A stretch of 64,000 nt of DNA from Flavobacterium reichenbachii (GCF_002217435.1 NZ_MUHF01000019.1:113767-177766); one strand, 5' to 3'. Shown: positions 16,239 through 25,281, numbered from the stretch's first letter. The notes: a model not told the origin generated them from the sequence alone. Numbers and translations are program-made.

Positions 16239-18137
16239 TTAATAAGCTCTTGCGTCTTTTCCTTCATAAAAATTCATAAATGCACGATTTACAACGCGAT
16301 TTCCGCCTGGTGTAGGATAATCTCCCGTAAAATACCAATCTCCTAAATTTTTAGGACATGCAATATGTAAATCTTCTACTTTTTGAAAAATGATTTTTAC
16401 TTCGGCATTGATCTCTGGAGAGCTTAGCATTTCGGCAATTTTATCTGATATCTCCTCAGGAGTAAATTGATCGTAAATAGCAGTTACATAATTTACAACG
16501 TCTGTATCTGCAAAATTTTCCTGTGCTTTACATTTTAGATAAACTTCGTCGACTATGTGATATAAATTTCTTTCTTTTAATAAAGTTAATGCGGCTCTAA
16601 AGGCAACAAGTCCCTCTAATTTTGCCATGTCAATTCCGTAACAATCCGGATAACGAATTTGCGGTGCCGAAGAAACAATTACAATACGTTTAGGTTTTAA
16701 ACGATCCATCATTTTAATGATGCTCATTTTAAGTGTTGTACCACGTACAATGCTGTCGTCAATAATAACTAGATTGTCTGTAGGTTTAATTACGCCATAA
16801 GTAACGTCGTAAACGTGAGCAACCAAATCATCACGACTGCTGTCTTCTGTAATAAATGTTCTAAGCTTTGCATCTTTAATAGCAACTTTCTCTGTACGTA
16901 TTTTTACAGCTAAAAGTTCCTGCAGAGTTTCGGCAGTAAGTGTATTTCTGTTTTCTAGAATATAATTGTTTTTACGCTGATTCAGGAAATCCTGAGCCGC
17001 TTCTACCAAACCATAAAACGAAGTTTCTGCTGTATTTGGAATATAAGAGAAAACAGTATTGTCTGTATCGCTGTCAATTGACTTAAGAACTGCAGGTAAA
17101 ATTAATTTTCCTAAATCTTTACGTTCCTGATAAATTTCTGCATCACTTCCTCTTGAGAAATAGATTCTCTCAAACGAACAAGCCTTTTTAACAGTTGGTT
17201 CTAAAATCTGCTCCATCGAAACTTTTCCGCTTTTTTTGATAATCAAAGCATTTCCAGGTTTGATTTCCTGAACATTTTCAAAAGCAACATTAAATACAGT
17301 TTGTATAACCGGACGTTCAGAAGCCACGACAACTACTTCGTCATCCTGATAAAAATATGCTGGACGTATTCCGGCAGGATCTCTAAAAACAAATGCATCA
17401 CCATGGCCTAATAATCCAGCCATTGCGTAACCTCCGTCTAAATTTTTAGCGGAGCGGGCTAATATTTTTGCAATATCCAAACGCTCTGCAATTACAGGAG
17501 AAGCTTCTCTTTTTGAGTAACCCTCTGTTTTGCAGTCTTGATATAATTGCATTACCTCTTTGTCCAAAAAGTGACCAATTTTTTCCATTACAGTAACGGT
17601 ATCGGCCATTTCTTTAGGATGCTGTCCTAATTCAACTAGATTTTCAAAAAGCTCTTTTACATTTGTCATGTTAAAGTTTCCTGCCAAAATCAAGTTGCGG
17701 TGCATCCAGTTACTTTGACGTAAAAATGGGTGAACACTTTCGATGCTGTTTTTTCCAAAAGTTCCGTAACGAACGTGTCCTAAAAACAATTCTCCAACGT
17801 ACGGGATTTGTGATTTTATCTTTTGTATATCATCACCAATTTCAGGATTTTCTTTTAATTCTTCGCTAATTCGCTCATTAATTTGTTTGAAAACATCTTG
17901 GATTGGCTGTGCATGATTCGAACGAACTCTGCTGATGTAGCGTTGTCCTGGTTCTACATCTAGTTTAATGCTGGCAAATCCTGCGCCGTCTTGTCCACGG
18001 TTGTGCTGTTTTTCCATCATCAAATACATTTTCTGAATTCCGTAGAAAGCAGTTCCGTATTTCTCTTTATAATATTCAAGCGGTTTAAGAAGTCTAACTA
18101 AGGCTATACCACATTCGTGTTTTAAAGCGTCGCTCAT
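16239..18137 (-). CDS. purF: Amidophosphoribosyltransferase
   Basis: First committed step of de novo purine synthesis: PRPP plus glutamine to phosphoribosylamine. 632 aa, longer than the 500-aa E. coli enzyme but usual for flavobacteria. The N-terminal nucleophile domain has C9 after a short propeptide (LKHECGIA), so maturation by propeptide removal is expected. The glutaminase domain continues with NRGQDGAG and GHVRYGT. The PRPP loop is VIIDDSIVRGTTLK. A PfkB-type kinase lies upstream behind a terminator. Two small RNA copies lie downstream on the same strand. Confidence 0.96.
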   Translation of the reverse strand: MSDALKHECGIALVRLLKPLEYYKEKYGTAFYGIQKMYLMMEKQHNRGQDGAGFASIKLDVEPGQRYISRVRSNHAQPIQDVFKQINERISEELKENPEIGDDIQKIKSQIPYVGELFLGHVRYGTFGKNSIESVHPFLRQSNWMHRNLILAGNFNMTNVKELFENLVELGQHPKEMADTVTVMEKIGHFLDKEVMQLYQDCKTEGYSKREASPVIAERLDIAKILARSAKNLDGGYAMAGLLGHGDAFVFRDPAGIRPAYFYQDDEVVVVASERPVIQTVFNVAFENVQEIKPGNALIIKKSGKVSMEQILEPTVKKACSFERIYFSRGSDAEIYQERKDLGKLILPAVLKSIDSDTDNTVFSYIPNTAETSFYGLVEAAQDFLNQRKNNYILENRNTLTAETLQELLAVKIRTEKVAIKDAKLRTFITEDSSRDDLVAHVYDVTYGVIKPTDNLVIIDDSIVRGTTLKMSIIKMMDRLKPKRIVIVSSAPQIRYPDCYGIDMAKLEGLVAFRAALTLLKERNLYHIVDEVYLKCKAQENFADTDVVNYVTAIYDQFTPEEISDKIAEMLSSPEINAEVKIIFQKVEDLHIACPKNLGDWYFTGDYPTPGGNRVVNRAFMNFYEGKDARAY

Positions 18138-18188
18138 TGTTTTTTGTATTTTGTGTGTTGTTGTAAGTTGTGTGTATTAACGTAATAA

Positions 18189-18214
18189 AAAAGCCCCGTT
18201 TTATCGAGGCTTTT
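18189..18214 (-). terminator. Terminator between PfkB kinase and purF
   Basis: AAAAGCC/GGCTTTT stem with an 12-nt loop, between the kinase stop (18220) and the purF start (18137). It implies a separate promoter for purF in the short space after it, or partial read-through. Confidence 0.6.
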
Positions 18215-18219
18215 GCGCA

Positions 18220-19143
18220 TTATATTTCTATGTCAAACTGAGTTAACGACTTAAATTGCTGTAATCGAATCGCTACTTCTGCTTTGCTTAATGTTTCCAT
18301 CCTTTCGGTTCCAAATTTTTCTACACAGAATGAAGCTAAATTTGAACCGTAAATTACTGCGTTTTTCATGTTGTTAAACGAAATGTTTTCGCTTTGTGCA
18401 ATAAATCCTGAAAAACCACCAGCAAAAGTGTCTCCTGCTCCTGTTGGATCAAAAACATCTTCTAATGGTAAAGCTGGTGCAAAAAACACTTCTCTGTTGT
18501 GGAAGATAAGTGCGCCATGTTCTCCTTTTTTGATCACCACATATTTTGGCCCCATGTCCTGGATTTTGGCTGCAGCTTTTACTAATGAATATTCACCAGA
18601 AAGTTGTCTTGCTTCTTCGTCATTGATTGTAATAACGTCAACACGTTTAATAACGTCTAATAATTCTGGAAGAGCACAGTCCATCCAAAAGTTCATTGTA
18701 TCTAAAACAACTAATTTTGGCTTTTTCTCTAATTGATCTAAAACACTGCTTTGTACTAAAGGGTGTAAGTTTCCTAACATTACAACATCAGAGTCTTTGA
18801 AATTTTGAGGAACTTTTGGCTGAAAATCTGCCAAAACGTTCAACTCAGTAACCAAAGTATCTCTAGAGTTTAAATCGTTATGGTATAAACCGCTCCAAAA
18901 AAACGTTTTACCGCCTTTTACAATTTCGATACCAGAGATATCAATATTTTTTGAAGTCAATAAATCTAAATGTTCTTGAGGAAAATCGTCGCCAACTACA
19001 GAAACGATGGCCGATTGTAAGTTAAAAAATGACGCTGATAAACCAATGTACGTTGCAGCACCGCCTAATATTTTATCTGTTTTTCCGAAAGGAGTTTCGA
19101 TCGCGTCGAAAGCAACTGTTCCAACAATCAATAATTTATTCAT
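18220..19143 (-). CDS. PfkB-family carbohydrate/nucleoside kinase
   Basis: ATP-dependent kinase of the ribokinase fold, 307 aa. GGAATYIGLSASFF is the N-terminal substrate region, VVLDTMNFWM the mid block and DPTGAGDTFAGGF the C-terminal signature with the catalytic Asp and anion hole. No close substrate-specific motif is recognised. Position next to purF suggests a ribose, ribonucleoside or adenosine substrate, but that is inference. Own terminator downstream. Confidence 0.88.
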   Translation of the reverse strand: MNKLLIVGTVAFDAIETPFGKTDKILGGAATYIGLSASFFNLQSAIVSVVGDDFPQEHLDLLTSKNIDISGIEIVKGGKTFFWSGLYHNDLNSRDTLVTELNVLADFQPKVPQNFKDSDVVMLGNLHPLVQSSVLDQLEKKPKLVVLDTMNFWMDCALPELLDVIKRVDVITINDEEARQLSGEYSLVKAAAKIQDMGPKYVVIKKGEHGALIFHNREVFFAPALPLEDVFDPTGAGDTFAGGFSGFIAQSENISFNNMKNAVIYGSNLASFCVEKFGTERMETLSKAEVAIRLQQFKSLTQFDIEI

Positions 19144-19489
19144 TTTATGAATTTCGAATTAGGGTGCAAAGATACTCTATAAGTTACAATATTGCAACGG
19201 TTTAGGTTCTCAAAATTTTCTTAAAAAAACAATAACGTTTGCGTGTCTAAATCTATTGTAAATGAGGGAATTATATTTGATAGTTTGAAGTGCTTAAAAT
19301 ATGATTTTCGGATTTAAAATCCAATATGATTTTTCAAAAAATAATAGAATATTTTTTATTTAAGTTTTCTAAAAGAAGAAGATTTTTTAAAAGCAATGTA
19401 GTCATAAATCTCTTCCAGGTCTGTGAAATAATTTTCAGATACATTGTCTCGTTTTTATAATAGCTTTTAGCGATATTGCGCTCCTTTTT
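19144..19489. other. 346-bp gap with a possible gene remnant
   Basis: No intact gene is seen. On the minus strand 19356-19454 reads 32 codons including YFTDLEEIYDYIA, reminiscent of the N-terminal region of RelE/ParE-type toxins, with an in-frame stop immediately upstream. It may be a decayed fragment or chance. Confidence 0.3.
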
Positions 19490-20410
19490 TTACTTATGAA
19501 TATTTAATTTGGAAATATTTTTAATCCAATTGATGGCATCCTTCATAGGCTCTTCAGAGTCTGAAAATGCTGTATTGTGGCCTAATTTTGGAAATAATTT
19601 ATATTCATAGGGTTTCCTTTTAGATTTTAATACATCAAGATATTCGATTGATAGCTTGACGGGAACTTGAATGTCTTTACCTCCAAAAATCCAAATTCCT
19701 GAAATTGATAATTTAGCAAGGATTTCTTTGGGATCTGTGTCAATAAACTCATATCTGTCTGGGTCGTTGAATACATGTTTTCTAGCATCTTCTTCAGGGT
19801 GCGTATCCCAAAAATTTTTATCTCCGTCTGTATAAAATTGGAATCTCAATTGTTCTTTAACGGTTATAAGAGCGCCGCTAAATATTGTCATAAATTTGAC
19901 TTTCTTATTTTTCTCTGCAGCCATTGGAATTATCCATCCAGCCTGACTACCTCCAATTAAGCCTATTGTTATTTTTTCATTTGATAAAAACTCAGATAAG
20001 GTATTTACAGCAGCACTAGCATCTAAAGATAAAAGATTTAGATTTGAAAAATCAACATTGTTAGTTCCTACTTCAGGTCCGGCATATACACCAGCCGATT
20101 CTCCAACTCCGCGTTTATCATAAGTTAAAACTGCAATTCCGTTGTTGGCTAGAGTTGCAGCAAAGTTTAGCATTCTTTTTTCTTGTCCAGATCCATGAAC
20201 AATCACAACGGCTGCCTGTATGTTGTTAGGTGTAAAAACAGTTCCGGCCAGTGAAACTCCTTCACTAACAAATTTTATTTCCTTAGTAGTAAAGTTTGGT
20301 GGAATTGCTAATGCATAATTAGTGACAAAAAACAACAACATTAAGAGAGAATATGTGTGTGTTTTTTTTGTCCTTAGAATGCTTTTAAAAATTGGCAGTT
20401 TATTTTTCAT
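19490..20410 (-). CDS. Exported alpha/beta hydrolase
   Basis: 306 aa with a positively charged N-terminus and a hydrophobic segment (residues 20-36, ending ALA), so probably exported or membrane-tethered. The alpha/beta-hydrolase core shows an oxyanion block VIVHGSGQEKR and the triad S155 (GGSQAG), D246 (GGKDIQVP) and H278 (LGHNT). The substrate is unknown; an esterase or peptidase is likely. It lies 45 bp downstream of the membrane protein of the ECF sigma operon on the same strand, so it may belong to that regulon. Confidence 0.85.
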   Translation of the reverse strand: MKNKLPIFKSILRTKKTHTYSLLMLLFFVTNYALAIPPNFTTKEIKFVSEGVSLAGTVFTPNNIQAAVVIVHGSGQEKRMLNFAATLANNGIAVLTYDKRGVGESAGVYAGPEVGTNNVDFSNLNLLSLDASAAVNTLSEFLSNEKITIGLIGGSQAGWIIPMAAEKNKKVKFMTIFSGALITVKEQLRFQFYTDGDKNFWDTHPEEDARKHVFNDPDRYEFIDTDPKEILAKLSISGIWIFGGKDIQVPVKLSIEYLDVLKSKRKPYEYKLFPKLGHNTAFSDSEEPMKDAINWIKNISKLNIHK

Positions 20411-20455
20411 TTTTTTAATTACGAGGTGTATTCTTTTGGTTAGTTTTTAACGTCT

Positions 20456-20851
20456 CTACAACTCATACTTCTTATCAAAATAACTTTTCAAAACCCCAAT
20501 CTGAATCAAGATCATAAAAGGAACGATTAATAAGGCATACATTATATTTTTAGAAAAATGAATTCCCGAAAATGCATCTGCAATTTTGTCCGTATATATT
20601 TTTCCAATTTCCAGATTGTTTTCTGTTCCCGAAAAAAGAGAAGCATAAATTACTAAAGCTGTTAAGGCTGCTCCGATAAAAATCCAAACAGATTTAGAAA
20701 TTAGAGGCTTGTATGTTTTGAGCTTTTTCTCTTCAAAAATCAAGACTTGCGTCATTATTTTTGAAGTAAAATCAAAGGATGGTGACTGTAGTTTATCTTC
20801 AGTCATCATTTTCTCAATAAGTTGTTCTATATTTTTATCGCTCTCTTTCAT
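20456..20851 (-). CDS. Two-helix membrane protein, probable anti-sigma factor
   Basis: 131 aa. The N-terminal 45 residues are soluble and charged (IEQLIEKMMTEDK), followed by transmembrane segments at about 50-70 and 101-122. No catalytic motif is seen. It starts 57 bp after an ECF sigma factor gene on the same strand, the usual place for a membrane anti-sigma factor, and the soluble N-terminus could hold the sigma factor. The role is inferred from position. Confidence 0.6.
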   Translation of the reverse strand: MKESDKNIEQLIEKMMTEDKLQSPSFDFTSKIMTQVLIFEEKKLKTYKPLISKSVWIFIGAALTALVIYASLFSGTENNLEIGKIYTDKIADAFSGIHFSKNIMYALLIVPFMILIQIGVLKSYFDKKYEL

Positions 20852-20907
20852 ATGAAGATAATATTTGTATTTTAATGGAATATGGTATCGGCAATCTCAT
20901 TTTGTTT

Positions 20908-21504
20908 TCACTTTGAAATCTTGCCGATTTCATAATATTCTATTATTTCCGGTTCTAACTGTTTTCTCAAAATTACGGCTAATTTTTGTCTGCTTCTAAA
21001 TAATTTTACTTTCGCATTATTTGCCGATATATTCATAATTTTCCCGATTTCTTCTAAATTCTGATCCTCAAAATAAAATAAAGTTAAAAGGAAATTTTCA
21101 TCGCTGGGTAATAAATTTAAACATTTCTGAATGGTCTGCTTTCGTTCTTTTTCTTCAAGAGCACTCAAAGCATTGTCCATGGTTTTAATTAAATGGGAGG
21201 AAAACTCATCTATCGAAATATTTAAATCTTCTTTTTTACTTTTCTTTAAACGATCCAGACACGTATTGTATGCGATTTTATAAATCCATGTCGAAAATTT
21301 AGAATCACCTTTAAACTTATTCAACGAATTGTAAATCTTTATAAAAGTATCCTGAGCAACTTCTTCTGCTTCTTCCCTGTGTTTTACCATCTTGAGGGCC
21401 AAAGTAAAGATCATATCTTTATAACGATCAACCAGAACGGCAAACGCATTGGTCTCGCCCTGCAGGATTTTGTCGATATAATGTTGATCATTTAAAGTAC
21501 TCAT
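20908..21504 (-). CDS. ECF-type RNA polymerase sigma factor
   Basis: 198 aa, sigma70 family group IV. Region 2 includes LVDRYKDMIFTLALKM, AEEVAQDTFIKIY and FKGDSKFSTWIYKIAYN. Region 4 is the NLEEIGKIMNISANNAKVKLFRSRQKL helix-turn-helix near residues 150-178. Probable autoregulation: its promoter shares a 27-bp block and the TTGTAACC-N15-TCGTC core with the divergent promoter of the gene at 21796. Confidence 0.93.
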   Translation of the reverse strand: MSTLNDQHYIDKILQGETNAFAVLVDRYKDMIFTLALKMVKHREEAEEVAQDTFIKIYNSLNKFKGDSKFSTWIYKIAYNTCLDRLKKSKKEDLNISIDEFSSHLIKTMDNALSALEEKERKQTIQKCLNLLPSDENFLLTLFYFEDQNLEEIGKIMNISANNAKVKLFRSRQKLAVILRKQLEPEIIEYYEIGKISK

Positions 21505-21513
21505 ATTATATAA

Positions 21514-21541
21514 GACGATGGTTTATTTATTTAGGTTACAA
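21514..21541 (-). promoter_or_regulatory. ECF-type promoter of the sigma operon
   Basis: Minus strand TTGTAACC (-35) - 15 bp - TCGTC (-10), 10 bp before the sigma ATG. The upstream AATTTATTTTTAAAATTC block is also identical to the divergent copy at 21732. Confidence 0.75.
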
Positions 21542-21620
21542 GAATTTTAAAAATAAATTCTAAAAAAAGAAATTTTCAAATTTCAACTTTGAAAATTCAT
21601 ATATAATAAGATAAGTATGG

Positions 21621-21653
21621 AACTTTGTCAAAGTTTTAAACTTTGACAAAGTT
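21621..21653. repeat. Perfect palindrome between divergent ECF promoters
   Basis: 16-bp arms AACTTTGTCAAAGTTT and AAACTTTGACAAAGTT around one base. It could insulate the divergent transcripts or be a dispersed REP-like element. Confidence 0.75.
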
Positions 21654-21731
21654 TGGAATGTAAAAAAAAACACATTCAAAATTAATTGATTATCAGTAAG
21701 TTTTGGAATTTTAAATTTATTTTTAAAATTC

Positions 21732-21759
21732 TTGTAACCTGAATTTAAAACCCGTCGTC
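21732..21759 (+). promoter_or_regulatory. ECF-type promoter of the DUF6249-like gene
   Basis: TTGTAACC - 15 bp - TCGTC, the same spacing as the sigma-operon promoter. The gene start follows 36 bp later. Confidence 0.75.
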
Positions 21760-21795
21760 ATATGGAGTATCAATCAATTATAAAAACATAAAATT

Positions 21796-22143
21796 ATGGG
21801 ACCACAAGTTTTAGTACCAGTTAGTCTTTTCTTAATGATCTTCGGGATTGTTTACCTTATTTATTCAACAAGAAACAGAGAGCGTTTAGCGCTTATAGAA
21901 AAAGGTGTCGATGCCAGTATTTTTCTAAAAGGATCAGGAAAAGGAGTGCCGGCCTGGAAAATATTTGTAGTAAATCTGGCTTTCTTATTAATAGGAAGCG
22001 GTGTTGGAATTTTTCTGGCTTTGCTAATTACAACTTATACTTCACTAGAAGATGATGCTGTTTATCCTTCAATCATTTTTATAATGGCTGGAGTAGGTTT
22101 ACTTTTCGGATTTAAAAATGCAAAAGATTTAGATAAAGAATAA
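21796..22143 (+). CDS. Small inner-membrane protein, DUF6249-like
   Basis: 115 aa with three predicted membrane segments (about residues 5-23, 52-76 and 90-106) and a cytoplasmic loop RNRERLALIEKGVDAS that is typical of the DUF6249 family. Function unknown. It is driven by a promoter that duplicates the sigma-factor promoter, making it a direct member of that ECF regulon by sequence evidence. A membrane-stress role is inference. Confidence 0.75.
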   Translation: MGPQVLVPVSLFLMIFGIVYLIYSTRNRERLALIEKGVDASIFLKGSGKGVPAWKIFVVNLAFLLIGSGVGIFLALLITTYTSLEDDAVYPSIIFIMAGVGLLFGFKNAKDLDKE

Positions 22144-22213
22144 AGTAAGATTTTAAGTTAGTATTTTTTAATAACGTATCATAAAACTCGTTTTTTGATA
22201 CGTTATTTGTTTT

Positions 22214-22690
22214 CTATTCTTTAGATCCGATGGTTTCGTAATATTCATCGATAGAAAGTTTTGGCTGCATTGATGCCATAACGGCCAATTGATCACAACG
22301 TTCATTTTGCGGATGATTATTATGACCTTTGATCCACTTAAAATCAACTTGATGTTTGCGGTAAACAACTAAAAAGCGTTTCCATAAATCTGGATTTTTT
22401 CTGCCTGCAAATTTCTTTTTCTCCCAGCCCAAAACCCATTTTTTTTCAACGGAATCCACAACGTATTTAGAATCAGAAATTACAAGAACTTTCATGTTTT
22501 GGTTTTTTAATTTCTCTAAACCAACAATTACGGCCAAAAGTTCCATTCTATTATTAGTCGTCAAGCGAAAGCCTTCGTAGAATTCTTTTTTATGTGGTGT
22601 TCCAACCAGTTCCATCACTACGCCATAACCTCCGTTTCCGGGATTGCCTTTTGCGGCTCCATCTGTATATATATGTACTTCGTGATTCAT
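22214..22690 (-). CDS. rnhA: Ribonuclease HI
   Basis: Cleaves the RNA strand of RNA-DNA hybrids. 158 aa from the ATG at 22690; an ATG at 22708 would add six residues, part of them in the neighbouring repeat. Catalytic acidic residues are visible: D10 (YTDGAAKGNPG), E50 (NNRMELLAV), D73 (ISDSKYV) and the late Asp in NERCDQLA. The GYGVVM and WIKGHNNHPQNE blocks are also standard. Monocistronic, with an inverted-repeat element upstream. Confidence 0.96.
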   Translation of the reverse strand: MNHEVHIYTDGAAKGNPGNGGYGVVMELVGTPHKKEFYEGFRLTTNNRMELLAVIVGLEKLKNQNMKVLVISDSKYVVDSVEKKWVLGWEKKKFAGRKNPDLWKRFLVVYRKHQVDFKWIKGHNNHPQNERCDQLAVMASMQPKLSIDEYYETIGSKE

Positions 22691-22702
22691 GTATTTATTT
22701 TT

Positions 22703-22856
22703 CACCATATAAGTAATGTAAGTTCATTTAAACTTAGTTCTTATATTTCTTGTATATAACTCAAAAGTTAATTTAAAATTTGCCGCGTTTTGTGACTGTA
22801 ATTTTTTAAGATTTAAAGAAACTAAATTTAAATTGTCTTATATAACTTACATGGTT
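22703..22856. repeat. Empty copy of the CACCATATAAGT inverted-repeat element
   Basis: CACCATATAAGT at 22703-22714, followed by AATGTAAGTTCATTTAAA, and a diverged inverted partner ACTTACATGGTT at 22845-22856 preceded by ATTTAAATTGTCTTATATA. It fills the gap between rnhA and purN and has no cargo gene. Confidence 0.55.
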
Positions 22857-22867
22857 TGATTTTTTTT

Positions 22868-23431
22868 TTACTCTTCCAATAATCTCGAAATAATTTCGGG
22901 AAAATGCTTTTGTTCTAATTCATGAATCTTTTCTGCAACCGTTTCAGGTGTGTCTTGATCGGTTAAAGCAACATTCGCCTGAAAAATGATTCCGCCTTCA
23001 TCATAATGTTCATTAACATAATGAATTGAAATTCCGGTTTCTTTCTCTTTATTATTAATTATTGCTCTATGAATGTGCATTCCATACATTCCCTTACCTC
23101 CATAATTTGGTAAAAGTGCCGGATGAATATTGATTATTTTGTTTGGGTATTTTTCAATTATGTTATCTGGAAATTTGAGTAAGAAACCGGCCAGTACAAT
23201 CAAATCCGGGTCGATTTTTTCTATTTTTTGTAATACGTTTCGGTCTAAAAGTTCGTTTTTTTCGAAGATTTCAACTGGAATTTGATGATTTTCTGCTCGT
23301 TCGATGACTTTTGCCGAAGCATTATTTGTAAAAACAGAAACGACATTTGCGATTTTTGTTTTTGAAAAATACTTTATAATATTTTCTGCATTAGTTCCTG
23401 ATCCTGAGGCAAAAACAACAATTTTTTTCAT
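22868..23431 (-). CDS. purN: Phosphoribosylglycinamide formyltransferase
   Basis: Transfers a formyl group from 10-formyl-THF to GAR, the third step of purine synthesis. 187 aa from the ATG at 23431, which begins the family's first strand (KKIVVFASGSGTNAENII). The longer frame to 23530 would add 33 hydrophobic residues with no family match. Landmarks are LAGFLLKFP, INIHPALLPNYGGKGMYG with the catalytic His, and the HYVNEHYDEGGIIFQ block with the late Asp. Divergent from acpP. Confidence 0.95.
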   Translation of the reverse strand: MKKIVVFASGSGTNAENIIKYFSKTKIANVVSVFTNNASAKVIERAENHQIPVEIFEKNELLDRNVLQKIEKIDPDLIVLAGFLLKFPDNIIEKYPNKIINIHPALLPNYGGKGMYGMHIHRAIINNKEKETGISIHYVNEHYDEGGIIFQANVALTDQDTPETVAEKIHELEQKHFPEIISRLLEE

Positions 23432-23568
23432 AATAGGATTTATTTTGAGACTGCAAAAAACGGAATAATAATTGAAAATAAATAGCTTTAAAACAGCTTT
23501 CTTGAAATTAATTTTATAAATTAGTGTCACATTTATAAACTAAATAGTTGTTTTAAAATAAAGTTTTT

Positions 23569-23576
23569 TATTTTTG
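23569..23576 (+). promoter_or_regulatory. acpP promoter -7 element
   Basis: TATTTTTG with TTG at 23548, 18-bp spacer, 30 bp before acpP. Probably drives acpP-fabF-rnc. Confidence 0.65.
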
Positions 23577-23606
23577 CCAACAAATTAAATTCTAAAATTA
23601 AAGATT

Positions 23607-23843
23607 ATGTCAGACATTGCATCAAGAGTAAAAGCGATTATCGTAGACAAATTAGGTGTTGACGAAAACGAAGTTGTAACAGAAGCAAGCTTCACTAATG
23701 ATTTGGGAGCTGACTCATTAGACACTGTTGAGCTTATTATGGAATTCGAAAAAGAATTTGATATTCAAATTCCAGACGATCAAGCAGAAAACATTGCTAC
23801 TGTTGGTCAAGCTATTTCTTATATCGAGGAAGCTAAAAAATAA
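23607..23843 (+). CDS. acpP: Acyl carrier protein
   Basis: Carries growing acyl chains of type II fatty acid synthesis on a phosphopantetheine arm. 78 aa, acidic. The attachment serine is S37 in GADSLDTVEL. The gene order acpP-fabF-rnc is the common bacterial arrangement. A short inverted repeat (ACACCCGAT... ATCGGGTGT) follows at about 23851-23889 and may attenuate transcription into fabF. Confidence 0.98.
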   Translation: MSDIASRVKAIIVDKLGVDENEVVTEASFTNDLGADSLDTVELIMEFEKEFDIQIPDDQAENIATVGQAISYIEEAKK

Positions 23844-24027
23844 TAATACTACACCCGATCTCTAGAAAATTAGTCTGAAATCGGGTGTTATTATTTTTTT
23901 TAAAATTTAAATTTCGATTGATATTCAATCAAAAAGATATATTTATATTGTAATGCCCATGGCTCTTAAGTAACAATAAGTTAAGAAAGCGTGGGTTTTA
24001 TTTGTTTAAAGTACAAAATACATATTT

Positions 24028-25281
24028 ATGACATTAAGGCGAGTTGTTGTAACAGGACTAGGTGCACTTACTCCTATCGGGAATAATATCCAGGAATATT
24101 GGGATGCACTTGTGAATGGGGTTAGCGGAGCCGCTCCGATCACATATTATGATACAGAGAAGCATAAGACGAAATTTGCCTGTGAAGTAAAAAACTTCAA
24201 TATTGAAGATTACATGGATCGTAAGGAATCTCGTCGATTAGATAAATTTGCTCAGTATGCAATTGCAGCAAGTGATGAAGCTATTAAAGATGCGGGAATT
24301 ACAAACGATAATGTTAACAAACAAAGAGTCGGTGTTATCTGGGGAGCAGGAATTGGAGGGTTAGAAACTTTCCAGGACGAAGTTATGTATTATGCAAAAG
24401 GAGATGGAACTCCAAAATTCAATCCGTTTTTTATTCCTAAAATGATTGCCGATATTGCTCCTGCGCATATTTCTATGCGTAATGGCTATATGGGACCAAA
24501 TTATACAACTGTTTCTGCATGTGCATCTTCTGCAAATGCATTGATCGATGCTTTCAACTACATTCGTTTAGGAATGTGTGATGTTATTATATCTGGCGGT
24601 TCAGAAGCTGCGGTTACCATTGCAGGTATGGGAGGTTTTAGTTCTATGCATGCCTTGTCTACAAGAAACGAAAGTCCGGAAACGGCTTCTAGACCTTTTG
24701 ATGCAACCAGAGATGGTTTTGTGTTAGGAGAAGGAGCAGGAGCTTTGGTTCTTGAGGATTACGAACACGCTAAAGCTCGCGGCGCAAAAATTTACTGTGA
24801 AGTAGGAGGTGGCGGAATGTCTTCTGATGCTTACCACTTAACAGCACCTCACCCTGAAGGAATTGGTGTAATTGCAGTAATGCAAAATACATTAAGAGAT
24901 GCCGGAATGAATCCAGAAGATATTGACCACATTAACACTCACGGAACTTCTACTCCATTAGGAGACGTTGCTGAATTAAAAGCAATCAGTAAAGTTTTTG
25001 GAAGTCATGCTAAAAACATTAATATCAACTCTACAAAATCAATGACAGGACACTTACTGGGTGCTGCTGGAGCTATTGAAGCTATTGCTTCTATTCTGGC
25101 AATGAAACACAGTCTTGTTCCTCCAACGATTAACCATACTGTAGTTGACGAAAATATTGATCCATCACTTAATTTAACTTTAAACAAAGCGCAAAAAAGA
25201 GAAGTAAACGTTGCTATGAGTAACACTTTTGGCTTTGGCGGGCACAATGCTTGTGTATTGTTTAAAAAAATAGCTGAGTAA
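24028..25281 (+). CDS. fabF: 3-oxoacyl-ACP synthase II
   Basis: Condenses malonyl-ACP with acyl-ACP in fatty acid elongation. 417 aa, full length. The catalytic triad is C165 (SACASSAN), H305 (THGTSTPLGD) and H342 (GHLLGAAGA), with the FGFGGHNA C-terminal signature. Downstream of acpP and only 9 bp before rnc. Confidence 0.98.
   Translation: MTLRRVVVTGLGALTPIGNNIQEYWDALVNGVSGAAPITYYDTEKHKTKFACEVKNFNIEDYMDRKESRRLDKFAQYAIAASDEAIKDAGITNDNVNKQRVGVIWGAGIGGLETFQDEVMYYAKGDGTPKFNPFFIPKMIADIAPAHISMRNGYMGPNYTTVSACASSANALIDAFNYIRLGMCDVIISGGSEAAVTIAGMGGFSSMHALSTRNESPETASRPFDATRDGFVLGEGAGALVLEDYEHAKARGAKIYCEVGGGGMSSDAYHLTAPHPEGIGVIAVMQNTLRDAGMNPEDIDHINTHGTSTPLGDVAELKAISKVFGSHAKNININSTKSMTGHLLGAAGAIEAIASILAMKHSLVPPTINHTVVDENIDPSLNLTLNKAQKREVNVAMSNTFGFGGHNACVLFKKIAE

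Noticed and set aside
20456..20851. Certain anti-sigma factor
   Set aside because: The role rests on position and topology only; no anti-sigma domain motif (such as a ZAS His/Cys set) is visible, so it is reported as probable.
23432..23530. 33-residue N-terminal extension of purN
   Set aside because: Family members start at the KKIVVFASGSG strand; the extension is hydrophobic and AT-driven.
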